Of a stretch of 64,000 nucleotides of DNA, positions 52,009 through 61,009 are shown piece by piece (position 1 is the stretch's first letter; every line of letters begins with the position of its first letter). Below the pieces are notes generated by a model, which made no database searches, had not been told where the DNA came from, and was given only the letters and a program-made list of their open reading frames with translations. The translations under genes and the position numbers were made by a program. Origin of the DNA: Agromyces sp. G08B096 (lineage in GTDB: Bacteria; Actinomycetota; Actinomycetes; Actinomycetales; Microbacteriaceae); the NCBI RefSeq assembly GCF_040267705.1, contig NZ_CP158374.1, positions 2,480,001 through 2,544,000 of the forward strand, given 5' to 3'.

Positions 52009-52797
52009 TTACTTCGGCTGCATGCGGATCGCGCCGTCGAGGCGGATGGTCTCGCCGTTCAGGATCGGGTTCCGGACGATCGCGAGCGCGAGGTCGGCGT
52101 ACTCGGCCGGTGAGCCGAGGCGGGAGGGGTGCGGGATCTGCGCGGCGAGGGAGTCCTGCACCTCCTGCGGCATCCCGGCCATCATGGGCGTCTCGAAGAT
52201 CCCGGGCGCGATGGTCACGACACGGATGAGCAGCTTCGCGAGGTCGCGCGCGATCGGCAGCGTCATCGCCGCGACCCCGCCCTTCGACGCCGAGTAGGCG
52301 GCCTGGCCGATCTGCCCGTCGTACGCCGCGACGGAGGCGGTGTTCACGATCACGCCGCGCTCGGCGGTCGCCGGCCCGGCGGCCACACCGGACGAGACGG
52401 GCTCGGTCTCGGCCATGGCCGCGGCGGCGAGCCTCGTCACGTTGAAGGTGCCGATGAGGTTGACCCGGATCGTCCGCTCGAACACGTCGAGCGGTGCCGG
52501 GCCGTCGCGGCCGACGGTGCGGTTGCCCGTGGCGATTCCGGCGCAGTTCACCGCCACGCGGAGCGGTCCGAGCGCCTGGGCGGCGCCGATCGCCGCCTGC
52601 ACGCCCGCCTCGTCGGCGACGTCCGCCGCGACGAACCGCGCGCGAGCGCCGAGCTCCGCCGCGGCCTCCTCGCCGCGGGGCCCGGCCAGGTCGACGATCA
52701 CCACGGAGGCACCCGCGTCGAGCAGGGCGCGCGCGGTCGCGCGCCCGAGTCCGGATGCCCCGCCCGTGACGATGGCGGATGCGCCGGTCAGTTCCAT
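52009..52797 (-). CDS. Short-chain dehydrogenase, likely 3-hydroxyacyl-CoA dehydrogenase type
   Basis: 262-aa classical SDR: cofactor motif TGGASGLG (11-18), acidic IVDLAGP after strand 2 (NAD preference), NCAGIA, catalytic Ser in [11 protein letters not shown] and YSASK near 167-171. [15 protein letters not shown] and the overall sequence resemble the type II 3-hydroxyacyl-CoA dehydrogenase group (HSD17B10-like). The upstream thiolase (31 bp away) supports a fatty-acyl-CoA or acetoacetyl-CoA role. Last gene before the terminator. AGAGGA lies 8 nt before the ATG. Confidence 0.85.
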   Translation of the reverse strand: MELTGASAIVTGGASGLGRATARALLDAGASVVIVDLAGPRGEEAAAELGARARFVAADVADEAGVQAAIGAAQALGPLRVAVNCAGIATGNRTVGRDGPAPLDVFERTIRVNLIGTFNVTRLAAAAMAETEPVSSGVAAGPATAERGVIVNTASVAAYDGQIGQAAYSASKGGVAAMTLPIARDLAKLLIRVVTIAPGIFETPMMAGMPQEVQDSLAAQIPHPSRLGSPAEYADLALAIVRNPILNGETIRLDGAIRMQPK

Positions 52798-52828
52798 CTG
52801 GTCGGTCCTCTCGTGGGTTCGGCGTGGA

Positions 52829-54004
52829 TCAGATGCGCTCGACGATCATGGCGTTCGCCATGCCGCCGCCCTCGCACATCGTCTGCAGTCCGAGGCGGCC
52901 GCCCGTCGTCTCCAGGTGGTTGACGAGGGTCGTGAGCAGCCTCGTGCCGGAAGAGCCGAGCGCGTGGCCGAGGGCGATCGCGCCGCCGCGCGGGTTCAGC
53001 TTCGCGGGGTCGGCGCCGGTCTCGGCGAGCCAGGCGAGCGGCACTGAGGCGAACGCCTCGTTGACCTCGTAGACGTCGATGTCGTCGTGGACGAGTCCCG
53101 CCCGCTCGAGCACGCGTTCGGTCGCGGGGACGACCCCGGTCAGCATGAGCAGCGGATCGCTGCCGACCACGGAGAACGCCCGGAACCTCGCCCGCGGTTC
53201 GAGCCCCAGCCGTTCCGCGGCATCCGCACTCATGATCAGCGCCGCCGACGCGCCGTCGGTGAGCGGCGAGGAGTTCCCGGCGGTGATGCGCCAGTCGAGC
53301 TCCGGGAATCGTGCGGCGAGCTCGTCGGTGCGGAACGCCGGCTGGAGCGCGGCGAGCGACTCGGGGGTCGTGCCGGGTCGGACCGTCTCATCGGCGAGCG
53401 CGTCCACGCCCGGCACCGGCACGACCTCGGTCGCGAAGGCGCCGGTCTCGCCGGCCTCTGCGGCGAGCCGATGGCTGCGCGCCGCGTACGCGTCGAGGTC
53501 GTCGCGCGTGAGGCCCCAGCGCGCGGCGATGAGCTCGGCCGACACGCCCTGGTTCACGAGGCCCTCGGGATACCTGGAGCGCAGCAGCACCCCGTGCGGG
53601 TCGGTGCCCTGCGTCGACGACCCCAGCGGCACCCGGCTCATCGACTCCACACCGCACGCGATGACGATGTCGGCCTGGCCCGACATCACCGCCTGCGCGG
53701 CGAAGGTCGCGGCCTGCTGGCTGGACCCGCACTGCCGGTCGATCGTGGTGCCGGGGACCCGGTCCGGAAAGCCCGCGGCGAGGACCGCGCTCCGCGTGAG
53801 GTTGAACGACTGCTCGCCGACCTGGCTCACGCAGCCGCCGATGACGTCCTCGACGAGGCCGGGGTCGAGGTCGCTGCGATTGACGATCGTGTCGAGCACG
53901 CCCGCGAGGAGATCCACCGGGTGCACACCCGACAGCTGCCCGCCCGGCTTGCCACGGCCCACCGGGGTGCGGACGACGTCGACGATGACGGCTTCGGTGC
54001 TCAT
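52829..54004 (-). CDS. Acetyl-CoA acetyltransferase (thiolase)
   Basis: 391-aa thiolase, cleaving 3-ketoacyl-CoA or condensing acetyl-CoA. Active-site Cys92 lies in [13 protein letters not shown], His in [16 protein letters not shown], and the second Cys in [13 protein letters not shown]. Start ATG 54004 is leaderless: TAGGCT 6 nt upstream. It could therefore be transcribed apart from the sugar operon, although it begins only 9 bp after the GH89 stop. With the SDR it makes a two-step beta-oxidation module. Confidence 0.92.
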   Translation of the reverse strand: MSTEAVIVDVVRTPVGRGKPGGQLSGVHPVDLLAGVLDTIVNRSDLDPGLVEDVIGGCVSQVGEQSFNLTRSAVLAAGFPDRVPGTTIDRQCGSSQQAATFAAQAVMSGQADIVIACGVESMSRVPLGSSTQGTDPHGVLLRSRYPEGLVNQGVSAELIAARWGLTRDDLDAYAARSHRLAAEAGETGAFATEVVPVPGVDALADETVRPGTTPESLAALQPAFRTDELAARFPELDWRITAGNSSPLTDGASAALIMSADAAERLGLEPRARFRAFSVVGSDPLLMLTGVVPATERVLERAGLVHDDIDVYEVNEAFASVPLAWLAETGADPAKLNPRGGAIALGHALGSSGTRLLTTLVNHLETTGGRLGLQTMCEGGGMANAMIVERI

Positions 54005-54010
54005 GCTGCC

Positions 54011-54016
54011 AGCCTA
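54011..54016 (-). promoter_or_regulatory. -10 of the thiolase gene overlapping the GH89 stop codon
   Basis: Minus-strand TAGGCT, whose TAG is the stop of the GH89 gene (54016-54014); ATG 54004 follows after 6 nt. No convincing -35 is seen in the GH89 3' end. Confidence 0.55.
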
Positions 54017-56236
54017 CGTCGGCGCGCCCGCCCGCAGACCGGTGCTCAGCCGCCCATCCCGTGCGAGCCGGTCGAGGACGGCGGCCGCGACCACCACCAC
54101 GGGCACCGGGGTCTCGGACTCGGCCGTGCCGTCCGCCGCGTCGAGTCGGGCCGCCCGCCAGCGCTCCTCGATGTCGACGATGCGCTCACGGAACGGGTCG
54201 GGGTCGGGCGGCGCGCCGCGATCGGCGGCGTCCGCGAGCCAGTCGGCCCATGCCTGCCACCGAGGCAGGTAGAGGCCTCGGATGAGGCCCGCCCAGTGCC
54301 GTCCGGAATAGTCGTGGAGCCCGCTCGTCTGGTGCCCCCACACGGAGATCAGGCTGCGCGCATCGCGCTCCATCGCCGAGGCCTCCTCCTCGGTGTCCGC
54401 CCAGGAGCGTGCGGCTCGGATCCAGGTCGATGCCCGCGATTCCGCGAGGGTCCCGGAGAGTCGATCGAGTTCGAGCAGGTCCTCGCGGAGCGCGTCCGCG
54501 TGCCGGCGGATCGCCGGCGCATCGCCGTCGGCCGCGCCGCGCAGGATGCCCCGGATGTGCGTACGCGTCTGCTGGGCGAGCACGTGGCCGGTGAGCTCCA
54601 CGACGTCGCGCTCGAGCGCGGCCTGGTGCGGGGCACGTCCGTCGAGCCCGATCAGCAGCCGCGCCGCCTCCGCGATGCGCGGCAGGTCGCCGAGCACCGC
54701 CGGGTCGTTCTCGGCGTCGATGTTGGCGGACATCCGGGCGGGATCTGGTGGCAGTGCCTCGCCGGCGAGCCGCTGGCCCGCGAACGGCGCGGCGGCGCTC
54801 CACGGCCTCGCGATGACCGGCGACGGGATCGACCGAGTGCGCCCCGGACCGTAGAGGGTGTCGGCGAGGCTCAGCCACGCCGCGCGGGCGGCGGGATCGT
54901 CGACGCCGTACCGCTGTGCGGCGAAGTCGCCGAGCCAGGCTCCCACGTCGTCGACGCGGCGCCACACGAGGTCGGAGGCGAGCTCGGTGAAGACCGTGTT
55001 GTTCTCGATCGCCTCGGGCGCGAGCCCGACGCCTTCGAGCCTCGGGGGGCGCAGCCGGGCGAGTTCGCCGACGTCGCGCGCGAGCCCGGCGAGGTCGCCG
55101 AACAGGGCGAACCGTCCGCCGAAGTTGTGCACCGCCGTCCAGATCCAGCGCCGTCCGTGCATGCCCTCACGCCACATCGGCGCGTGCTCGCCCCACAGAT
55201 CGATGAGCAGGAGTCGGTCGTGCGGGACCTCCGAGAGATACGCCCCGACCCGTTCCGGCGTCCAGAACGAGCGGTGGTAGTGGAACGGCCAGCCCTGCAG
55301 CAGCCAGGTGGCGTCGGGATGCACGGCGGCGATCGCGCGGTGCACCCCGCCTCCGGCCGCGGCGAGCGCGGCGGGGTCACCCGACGGCGGAAGCGATTCG
55401 ATGAACGGGTCGACGGCGAAGACGGGCGACGGGCCAGGGTCGCCGAGTCGCTCGCGCTGCACGTCGAAGAACTCCGCCAGGAGGCGCGCGTAGGCCGGCG
55501 AGTCGGGCGCGAGCATCGGCGTCCGCCAGCCCTGCCACTCGATCTCGTCGGTGTCGGGGCCGGCGAGGGAACGGGGCACGTGGCCGCCGGGCAGGGGAAG
55601 CACGGGGGTCATCCCGAGCTCTCGCGCGCGGGTCAGGATGCGCCGGGCGAGGTCGGTGCGGGCCTCGGCCCAGCCGGCGGGCAAGGGCCCGCCGAAGTCG
55701 TGCATGCCGCCCATCGACATCCAGGGCACGTGCGGCGCGCCGCCCACCCAGGACGCCGCGTCGGCGTCGGACACGCCCGCCCGGCGCAGGGTGTCGGCGA
55801 GCACCACTTCGTACGCCGTCAGGATGAGGGGGTGGGTCACCCCGTGCAGCGCCATCCAGTCGAGCTCGCGCTCCCACCGCGCCCAATCCCAGTACGGGGT
55901 GGAGTAGCCGTGCGTGACGACGTTCAGGTGGTAGCGGATGCCGAACGGCGTCGAGAGCTCCGTCGCGGGCGCATCGGGCCAGTGCCCGATCGGCGGCTCG
56001 AGCCGTGGCGACTCCCAGGTGATGCGCCGGCCGATCCGGTGCAGGTACGCCGCCAGACCTGCCGCGGCCGCGACCGGATCGCTCCCGCGCACGACGAGCA
56101 CGCCGTCGGCCGCCTCGTAGCCCGCAGCGGCGGCGTCGTCGTCCGGGCGGGGCATCCGTTCCACACGGACGCGCGACGGGTCGCCGCCGATGCGCTCGAC
56201 GACGCCGAGAAGCGCGCGGCGGGAGGCCGGGGTCAC
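54014..56236 (-). CDS. GH89 alpha-N-acetylglucosaminidase (NAGLU family)
   Basis: 740-aa enzyme expected to remove terminal alpha-linked GlcNAc. It has an N-terminal small domain (about 1-80), a barrel domain with PFGIRYHLNVVTHGYSTPYWDWARWERELDWMALHGV, and catalytic-region motifs FAVDPFIESLPPSGDP (Glu near 280) and VGLAPEAIENNTVFTELA (Glu near 407). Between them is LLLIDLWGEHAPMW...WTAVHNFGGRFALFGDL, a hallmark of NAGLU. A helical C-terminal domain follows. No signal peptide, so it acts inside the cell after uptake. GTG start overlaps the oxidoreductase stop (GTGA). The longer open frame up to 57559 is out of frame with the real upstream gene. Confidence 0.9.
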   Translation of the reverse strand: MTPASRRALLGVVERIGGDPSRVRVERMPRPDDDAAAAGYEAADGVLVVRGSDPVAAAAGLAAYLHRIGRRITWESPRLEPPIGHWPDAPATELSTPFGIRYHLNVVTHGYSTPYWDWARWERELDWMALHGVTHPLILTAYEVVLADTLRRAGVSDADAASWVGGAPHVPWMSMGGMHDFGGPLPAGWAEARTDLARRILTRARELGMTPVLPLPGGHVPRSLAGPDTDEIEWQGWRTPMLAPDSPAYARLLAEFFDVQRERLGDPGPSPVFAVDPFIESLPPSGDPAALAAAGGGVHRAIAAVHPDATWLLQGWPFHYHRSFWTPERVGAYLSEVPHDRLLLIDLWGEHAPMWREGMHGRRWIWTAVHNFGGRFALFGDLAGLARDVGELARLRPPRLEGVGLAPEAIENNTVFTELASDLVWRRVDDVGAWLGDFAAQRYGVDDPAARAAWLSLADTLYGPGRTRSIPSPVIARPWSAAAPFAGQRLAGEALPPDPARMSANIDAENDPAVLGDLPRIAEAARLLIGLDGRAPHQAALERDVVELTGHVLAQQTRTHIRGILRGAADGDAPAIRRHADALREDLLELDRLSGTLAESRASTWIRAARSWADTEEEASAMERDARSLISVWGHQTSGLHDYSGRHWAGLIRGLYLPRWQAWADWLADAADRGAPPDPDPFRERIVDIEERWRAARLDAADGTAESETPVPVVVVAAAVLDRLARDGRLSTGLRAGAPT

Positions 56237-57627
56237 GCCGCACTCCCCGTTCCGGCCGGCGCGCCCTCGGCGATGCCGAGCCCAGCGACCCACTCCGCGA
56301 AGTCGACGCGCGCGCCGGTGAGCCGCGACTCCTCGGCGGCGAACGCCATGAGGTGACTGTCGAGGGCCGTGCTGAACGAAAGCTCGCCCGAGCCGACCGT
56401 GCCGCGCCCGAGTGCCGCGACGAACTCCGCCATGAGCCCGGCGTCGCCGCCCGCGTGCCCGGCGTGATCGCCGAGGTCCTCCCGCGGAGCGGCCACCCGG
56501 AGACGGTGCCTGGCGTGGTTCATCGGCGGCTTCGCCGTGACCTCGTGCTCGGCGAGCGGCAGCCCCTCCGGGAGCGACGCGCCGGGCGAGAAGAGGTCGA
56601 TCACGAGCTGCCCGGTCTCCATGTGCCCCGTGAGCTGGCCCGCAGATCCGGTGATGGCGACGTTCCGCGTGTTCTCGGCCGTGAAGGCCGAGGCGGTGAG
56701 CGTCGCGGTGAGCCCGCCGGGGAACCGGATCGCCGTCTGCTGATGATCGGCGACGTCGTTGTCGCTGCGGAACACGCAGCGACCGTAGTCCCCGGTGCGG
56801 AGTGCGGCGAGTCGGCCTGCGACAGACGTGTCCGAACCGAGCAGGTGCACGGGGTGACCGTGCACGCCGGCCAGGGCGTCGACGTAGTAGCGCGGCGCGA
56901 AGAACGGGCAGGTCTCGGCCGCCGGGCAGCCGTCGAGGCAGAACTCCGGCGCCCCGGGCGGCGCGTGCTCGGGGCGGAACCAGCTGAGCCCGCCGATGCT
57001 GTACAGCGATTCGGGGGCACTTCCCGCGATCCAGCGGATGAGGTCGAGATCGTGCGACGTCTTCGCGAGCACCATCGGACTGGAGGCGGCCGTCTTCCGC
57101 CAGTTCCCGCGCACATACGAGTGCGCGAAATGCCAGTAGCCGATGTTCTCGCGCACCTCGATGGTGATCAGCTGACCGATCGCACCCGAGTCGACGACGC
57201 GCTTGATGGTGCGCCAGAACGGGGTGAAGCGCAGGACGTGCCCGATGGCCAGCCGCGCGGCGACCCGGCCGGCGTGGCCGGCCAGTCGCTCGAGCTCGGC
57301 GAGCGTGGGCGCAGCGGGCTTCTCGAGGAGGAAGGGCACCCCCGCGTCGGCGACCGCCAGGGCGACGTCCACGTGCAGCGCGTCGGGCACTGCGATCACC
57401 ACGCCGTCGGCGTCCAGCCGCCCGAGGTCGCCGACGGCGTCTCGCCAGTCGGCGTACTCCGCAGCGCCGCCGGCGGCCGTGGCGAGCGCCGAGCGCCGCT
57501 GGTCGTCGATGTCTGCCACGGCGACGATGATCGCCTCGCCGGGGTGCTCGATGGCCCACCGCCCATACGCGTCGCGCCCCCGGCCCCCCGCTCCGATGAT
57601 GACGATCCGTTGTGGCATCCTGCTCAC
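56233..57627 (-). CDS. Gfo/Idh/MocA family oxidoreductase
   Basis: 464 aa. NAD(P)-binding IVIIGAGGRGRDAYG (8-22), the EKPAAPT motif near 100-106 and SHDLDLIRW in the catalytic half. A Cys-rich stretch FCLDGCPAAETCPFF is also seen in one subgroup of this family. It could oxidise or epimerise a sugar from the GH89 substrate, or act hydrolytically like the NAD-dependent GH109 enzymes, which share this fold. GTG 57627 overlaps the permease stop (GTGA) and has GGGAG 7 nt upstream; ATG 57618 is the alternative. Confidence 0.88.
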   Translation of the reverse strand: MSRMPQRIVIIGAGGRGRDAYGRWAIEHPGEAIIVAVADIDDQRRSALATAAGGAAEYADWRDAVGDLGRLDADGVVIAVPDALHVDVALAVADAGVPFLLEKPAAPTLAELERLAGHAGRVAARLAIGHVLRFTPFWRTIKRVVDSGAIGQLITIEVRENIGYWHFAHSYVRGNWRKTAASSPMVLAKTSHDLDLIRWIAGSAPESLYSIGGLSWFRPEHAPPGAPEFCLDGCPAAETCPFFAPRYYVDALAGVHGHPVHLLGSDTSVAGRLAALRTGDYGRCVFRSDNDVADHQQTAIRFPGGLTATLTASAFTAENTRNVAITGSAGQLTGHMETGQLVIDLFSPGASLPEGLPLAEHEVTAKPPMNHARHRLRVAAPREDLGDHAGHAGGDAGLMAEFVAALGRGTVGSGELSFSTALDSHLMAFAAEESRLTGARVDFAEWVAGLGIAEGAPAGTGSAA

Positions 57628-58493
57628 TTCTCCGCTCCCGAGGTCAGCCCGTCGACGAGGTAGCGCTGCGCGAGGAAGAACAGGACCACCACGGGCAGGG
57701 TGACCGCGATCGATCCGGCGAGCAGCACCGTCACCGGCACGTTGAAGTCCGTCAGCTGGGAGATGCCGAGCGGCGCCGTCCACAGCGTGCGGTCCTGCAC
57801 CAGGAACAACAGCGCGTAGAAGTACTCGTTCCACGCGATCATGAACACGTAGATCGCCGTCGCGACGACCCCCGGCAGCGCGATGGGCAGCACGACGCTC
57901 CGCAGCATCCGAGGCAGCGAGGCGCCGTCGATGATCGCCGCCTCCTCGATGCTCTCCGGCAGGGCGAGGAAGTAGTTGCGCATCATGTAGATCGCGACCG
58001 GCACCGTCGTCGCCACATACACGAAGTACAGCCCGAGCAGCGATCCCGTGAGCCCGGCCCGCGCGAGCAGCACGAACAGCGGTACCGAGAGCACGATGCC
58101 CGGGAACAGGTAGACGCCGAGGATGATCGCGTTCACGGCGCCGCGACCCCGGTACCGCAGCCGTGCGGCCGCGTAGGCGCCGAGGATCGACACCACGACC
58201 GACAGCACCACGGTGCCGAGCGCGATGAGCAGGGAGTTCAGCACGAACCGGCCGAGGCCGAAGCCGCCGTCGGCCTCGTCGAGCATCGCGGTCGTGAAGC
58301 CGGAGAAATCGAGCTCTTCCCACGACGGGATCACGTCCAGCGGGTTCTGCACGACGGCCGAGTACGGCCGCAGCGACAGCAGCACGCCGTACAGCACCGG
58401 ACCGATGGCGAGGATCAGCGCCACGGCGATGAGCACCGCGCGCCCGGCTGAGGCGGCACGGCTCGGAGCGAGCGGGGAGCGACGGCGGTTCAT
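57624..58493 (-). CDS. Carbohydrate ABC transporter permease (MalG-like)
   Basis: 289-aa inner-membrane permease, six segments. The cytosolic EAA loop is EEAAIIDGASLPRMLRSVVLPIALPGV, which docks the ATPase, and it has the MalG-type AYAAARLRYRGRG region. Start overlaps the partner permease stop (ATGA). Works with 58490-59452 and the lipoprotein at 59449 to import the oligosaccharide cut by GH89. Confidence 0.93.
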   Translation of the reverse strand: MNRRRSPLAPSRAASAGRAVLIAVALILAIGPVLYGVLLSLRPYSAVVQNPLDVIPSWEELDFSGFTTAMLDEADGGFGLGRFVLNSLLIALGTVVLSVVVSILGAYAAARLRYRGRGAVNAIILGVYLFPGIVLSVPLFVLLARAGLTGSLLGLYFVYVATTVPVAIYMMRNYFLALPESIEEAAIIDGASLPRMLRSVVLPIALPGVVATAIYVFMIAWNEYFYALLFLVQDRTLWTAPLGISQLTDFNVPVTVLLAGSIAVTLPVVVLFFLAQRYLVDGLTSGAEK

Positions 58494-59452
58494 TCGACAT
58501 CCACCTTCCGGCGCGCGAGCACGATGTAGACGACCAGCAGCGCCACCAGGACCACCGACATGAGCAGGCCGTACGCGGCGGCGCTGCCGATGTCGGCGCG
58601 CGTCACGAGCTCCGTGTACACCTTCAGCGCCATGACCTGGGTTCCGCCCGCGCCCTCCGTGAGCAGGTAGATCTCGCTGAAGCTCTGGAAGGTCCAGATG
58701 AAGCGCAGCAGGCAGAGCAGCAGGATGACGCCCTTCAGCTGCGGCAGCACGATACGGGTGGTGATCTGCCGGCTGTTCGCCCCGTCGAGTGCGGCCGCCT
58801 CCTCGATGCTCGGCGCGACGCCCTGGAGCCTCGCCGTGATGAACAGGAATGACAGTGGTGCCGACGTCCAGATCTCGAAGCACACGACGACGAGCAGTGA
58901 CAGCGGAATCGGGATGCCCCACACCTCGGCCGTCGTCGTGTTGAGGAAGCCGACCGCCGACGGCCAGCCGAGGAACTCCCGTCCGACGGCGTTCACGATG
59001 CCGTACTGCGGGTTCAGCATCGTCTGCCAGATCGTGACCGCCGCGATCACGGGGAGCACGTACGGCACGAGCAGGAGCGCCCGCACCACGCCCCGCCCGC
59101 GGAACGGCCGGCGCAGCGCGAGCGCGAGCACGAGCCCGACGCCCACGGAGCCGATCATCGCGAGCGTGGCGTACAGCAGCGTCGTACCGAGCGCCTGCCA
59201 GAAGGACGGGTTGCCGAGGGCACGGCGGAAGTTGTCGAGCGTCCACTCGATCGGCTCGGTGCCGAGCCGTGGGATGTCGACCAGGCGGATCTCGCTGAAC
59301 GCGAAGACGACCACGAGGACGAGCGGGATGATCGAGGCGATCAGGACGACGAGGAGCGTGGGGGCGGTGAGCAGGAGTCCATTGCGGTCGTCCCGCCGGG
59401 AGCGACCGGGCGGTCGTCCCCGGCGGAGTCCGCGGGGTGCAGCGGTCGTCAC
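58490..59452 (-). CDS. Carbohydrate ABC transporter permease (MalF-like)
   Basis: 320-aa permease with six membrane segments and EAA loop SIEEAAALDGANSRQITTRIVLPQLKGV. After an Arg-rich cytosolic start: LLLTAPTLLVVLIASIIPLVLVVVFAFSEI, then DNFRRALGNPSFWQALGTTLLYA, as in MalF/UgpA relatives. GTG 59452 overlaps the binding-protein stop (GTGA). No ATPase gene is in this cluster, so a shared MsiK-type ATPase elsewhere is likely. Confidence 0.92.
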   Translation of the reverse strand: MTTAAPRGLRRGRPPGRSRRDDRNGLLLTAPTLLVVLIASIIPLVLVVVFAFSEIRLVDIPRLGTEPIEWTLDNFRRALGNPSFWQALGTTLLYATLAMIGSVGVGLVLALALRRPFRGRGVVRALLLVPYVLPVIAAVTIWQTMLNPQYGIVNAVGREFLGWPSAVGFLNTTTAEVWGIPIPLSLLVVVCFEIWTSAPLSFLFITARLQGVAPSIEEAAALDGANSRQITTRIVLPQLKGVILLLCLLRFIWTFQSFSEIYLLTEGAGGTQVMALKVYTELVTRADIGSAAAYGLLMSVVLVALLVVYIVLARRKVDVE

Positions 59453-60834
59453 AGGCCTGCCTGGACCTCCTCGACCGCGGACTTCATCGCGGCGGTGACC
59501 TCTTCGGGGCTCGCCCCGTTGTAGAGCTGCTCGATCTGCGCGGCGAGTACGCCCTGACTCGAGACGAGACCGGCGAGGGTGGCGTCCTCGGTGCCCATCC
59601 CCCAGAGTGAGACGGCGTTGATGCCCTGCTCCATGGCGCTCACGAACTCCTCGCCGTACAGGTCGACGGACGTCTTCTCGTGGGCCGGGCCGATGCCGAG
59701 CCCGCCCCAGGCCTCGATGAACTCGGTCGGGTTGTCGGAAGTGCCGTTGCGGAGGGGGATGCGGCCTTCGGTCGCGACGCCGAGCGTGTCGAGGTAGCCG
59801 GTGCCGAGCACGTACTCGATGTACTGCTGGGCGGCGCCGACGTTCGCCCCGGTCGGGATGCCGTAGCTCAGGATCGCGCCGTACTGCGCGGGGTGCTCCT
59901 CGTCCACGACGGTGATGAACTCGGTGTGGTCGGCGAGGAAGGTGGGCGAGCTCGCGCAGTCGGCGCAGGTCGCCGGCGTAGCCGGGTCGAGACCGGCGAG
60001 CTCGTCGAGGATGTGCGTGGAGAACAGCAGCATGGCTGCGTCGCCGTTCATATACGCGGCGCGGGCGCTCGTGACGTCGAAGTCGCCTGCGACGGAGGAG
60101 TTGCGGAGGGCGAGGAAGTTCTCGGCGGCCCGGATGCACTCGTCGGAGTCGATGGTGACCTCGCCGTCCGTGACGAGCTCACAGCCGGAGCTCTGGAAGA
60201 TCGACTGGATGCCCTCCGTCGCCGACGCGGTGCCGGCCTGCGTGCCGAAGGCGAGGCCCGTGATGCCGAGCCTCTCCTTGACGGCGGTCGCGGCCTCGGC
60301 GAGTTCGTCGACGCTGGTCGGCACGTCGACGCCCGCCTGCTCGAGCAGGTCCGCGCGGTACGCGATGACGTGCGACCAGCCGTCGCTCGGCACCGCGGTG
60401 ACGGTTCCGTCGAGCGTGACGGCCTCGAGGGCGTGCTCGTTGAACGTGTCGGTGCCGAGCGACTCGACCGTGGCCGCGGCCGCCTCGGCGTCGAGGAGGC
60501 CCTGCGCGTTCCACGCGCCGGTCTGCGTCGACGCGTGCAGGATCACGTCGGGCACGTCGCCGGAGGCGGCGCCCGTGACGAGCGCCTGGTCCTGGTCGGC
60601 GCCCGCCATCGGCACGACCTCGACCTCGATGCCGGTCTCCTCGGTGAAGGCCTCGGCGATCGCCTCCTGCGCGGCGAGCCGGTCGGGCGTGGTCTGCGGC
60701 GTCCAGAAGGTCACGGACTGCGCGCCGGTCTCGTCGGCGCCGGCGTCGTCGCCGGAGGTGCAGCCGGCGAGCAGGGCGAGCGCGGCAGCCGCCGCGATGG
60801 ATGCCGCGATACGCGGTCGGGACATGCGGGTCAT
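59449..60834 (-). CDS. Extracellular sugar-binding lipoprotein
   Basis: 461-aa solute-binding protein of the MalE/UgpB type. Lipobox LLAGC puts the lipid-modified Cys at residue 25, and a Gly/Asp/Glu-rich linker follows. The mature part has WTPQTTPDRLAAQEAIAEAFTEETGIEVEVVPM, GDVPDVILH and the late NDAAMLLFST-like YMNGDAAMLLFST. Start ATG 60834 has GAGGAG 8 nt upstream; a GTG at 60843 is too close to it. First gene of the GH89 operon; a -10-like TACTCT lies about 100 nt upstream on the minus strand. Confidence 0.93.
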   Translation of the reverse strand: MTRMSRPRIAASIAAAAALALLAGCTSGDDAGADETGAQSVTFWTPQTTPDRLAAQEAIAEAFTEETGIEVEVVPMAGADQDQALVTGAASGDVPDVILHASTQTGAWNAQGLLDAEAAAATVESLGTDTFNEHALEAVTLDGTVTAVPSDGWSHVIAYRADLLEQAGVDVPTSVDELAEAATAVKERLGITGLAFGTQAGTASATEGIQSIFQSSGCELVTDGEVTIDSDECIRAAENFLALRNSSVAGDFDVTSARAAYMNGDAAMLLFSTHILDELAGLDPATPATCADCASSPTFLADHTEFITVVDEEHPAQYGAILSYGIPTGANVGAAQQYIEYVLGTGYLDTLGVATEGRIPLRNGTSDNPTEFIEAWGGLGIGPAHEKTSVDLYGEEFVSAMEQGINAVSLWGMGTEDATLAGLVSSQGVLAAQIEQLYNGASPEEVTAAMKSAVEEVQAGL

Positions 60835-60934
60835 GTGCGTCACTCCTCAGGGGGTCGTGGCGTCGAGCGCCGGTGCTGCGGGACGCGGCAGCCGGGGGCG
60901 CCTGCCGCGTGGCTGACCATCTTCCCGTCGCCCG

Positions 60935-60969
60935 AGAGTATTCGATGACGTGGCAGGGTAGCTTGCAAG
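60935..60969. promoter_or_regulatory. Divergent promoter region of the GH89 operon and the Lrp-type regulator
   Basis: On minus, TACTCT (60940-60935) may serve the binding-protein gene, giving a leader of about 95 nt. On plus, TAGCTT (60959-60964) may serve the regulator. The palindrome CTTGCAAG (60962-60969) overlaps the latter and could be an operator. Moderate support only. Confidence 0.4.
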
Positions 60970-61009
60970 AAAGCGGTAGCCCCGGCCGCTGTCGTGAAGC
61001 GAAGGTGCC

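Noticed and set aside
56237..57559. N-terminal extension of the GH89 gene
   Set aside because: It is antiparallel in frame logic to the Gfo/Idh/MocA gene on the same strand; the GTGA overlap at 56236 gives a clear start.
59453..60139. N-terminal extension of the MalF-like permease
   Set aside because: It overlaps the binding-protein gene in another frame; the GTGA junction at 59452 marks the real start.
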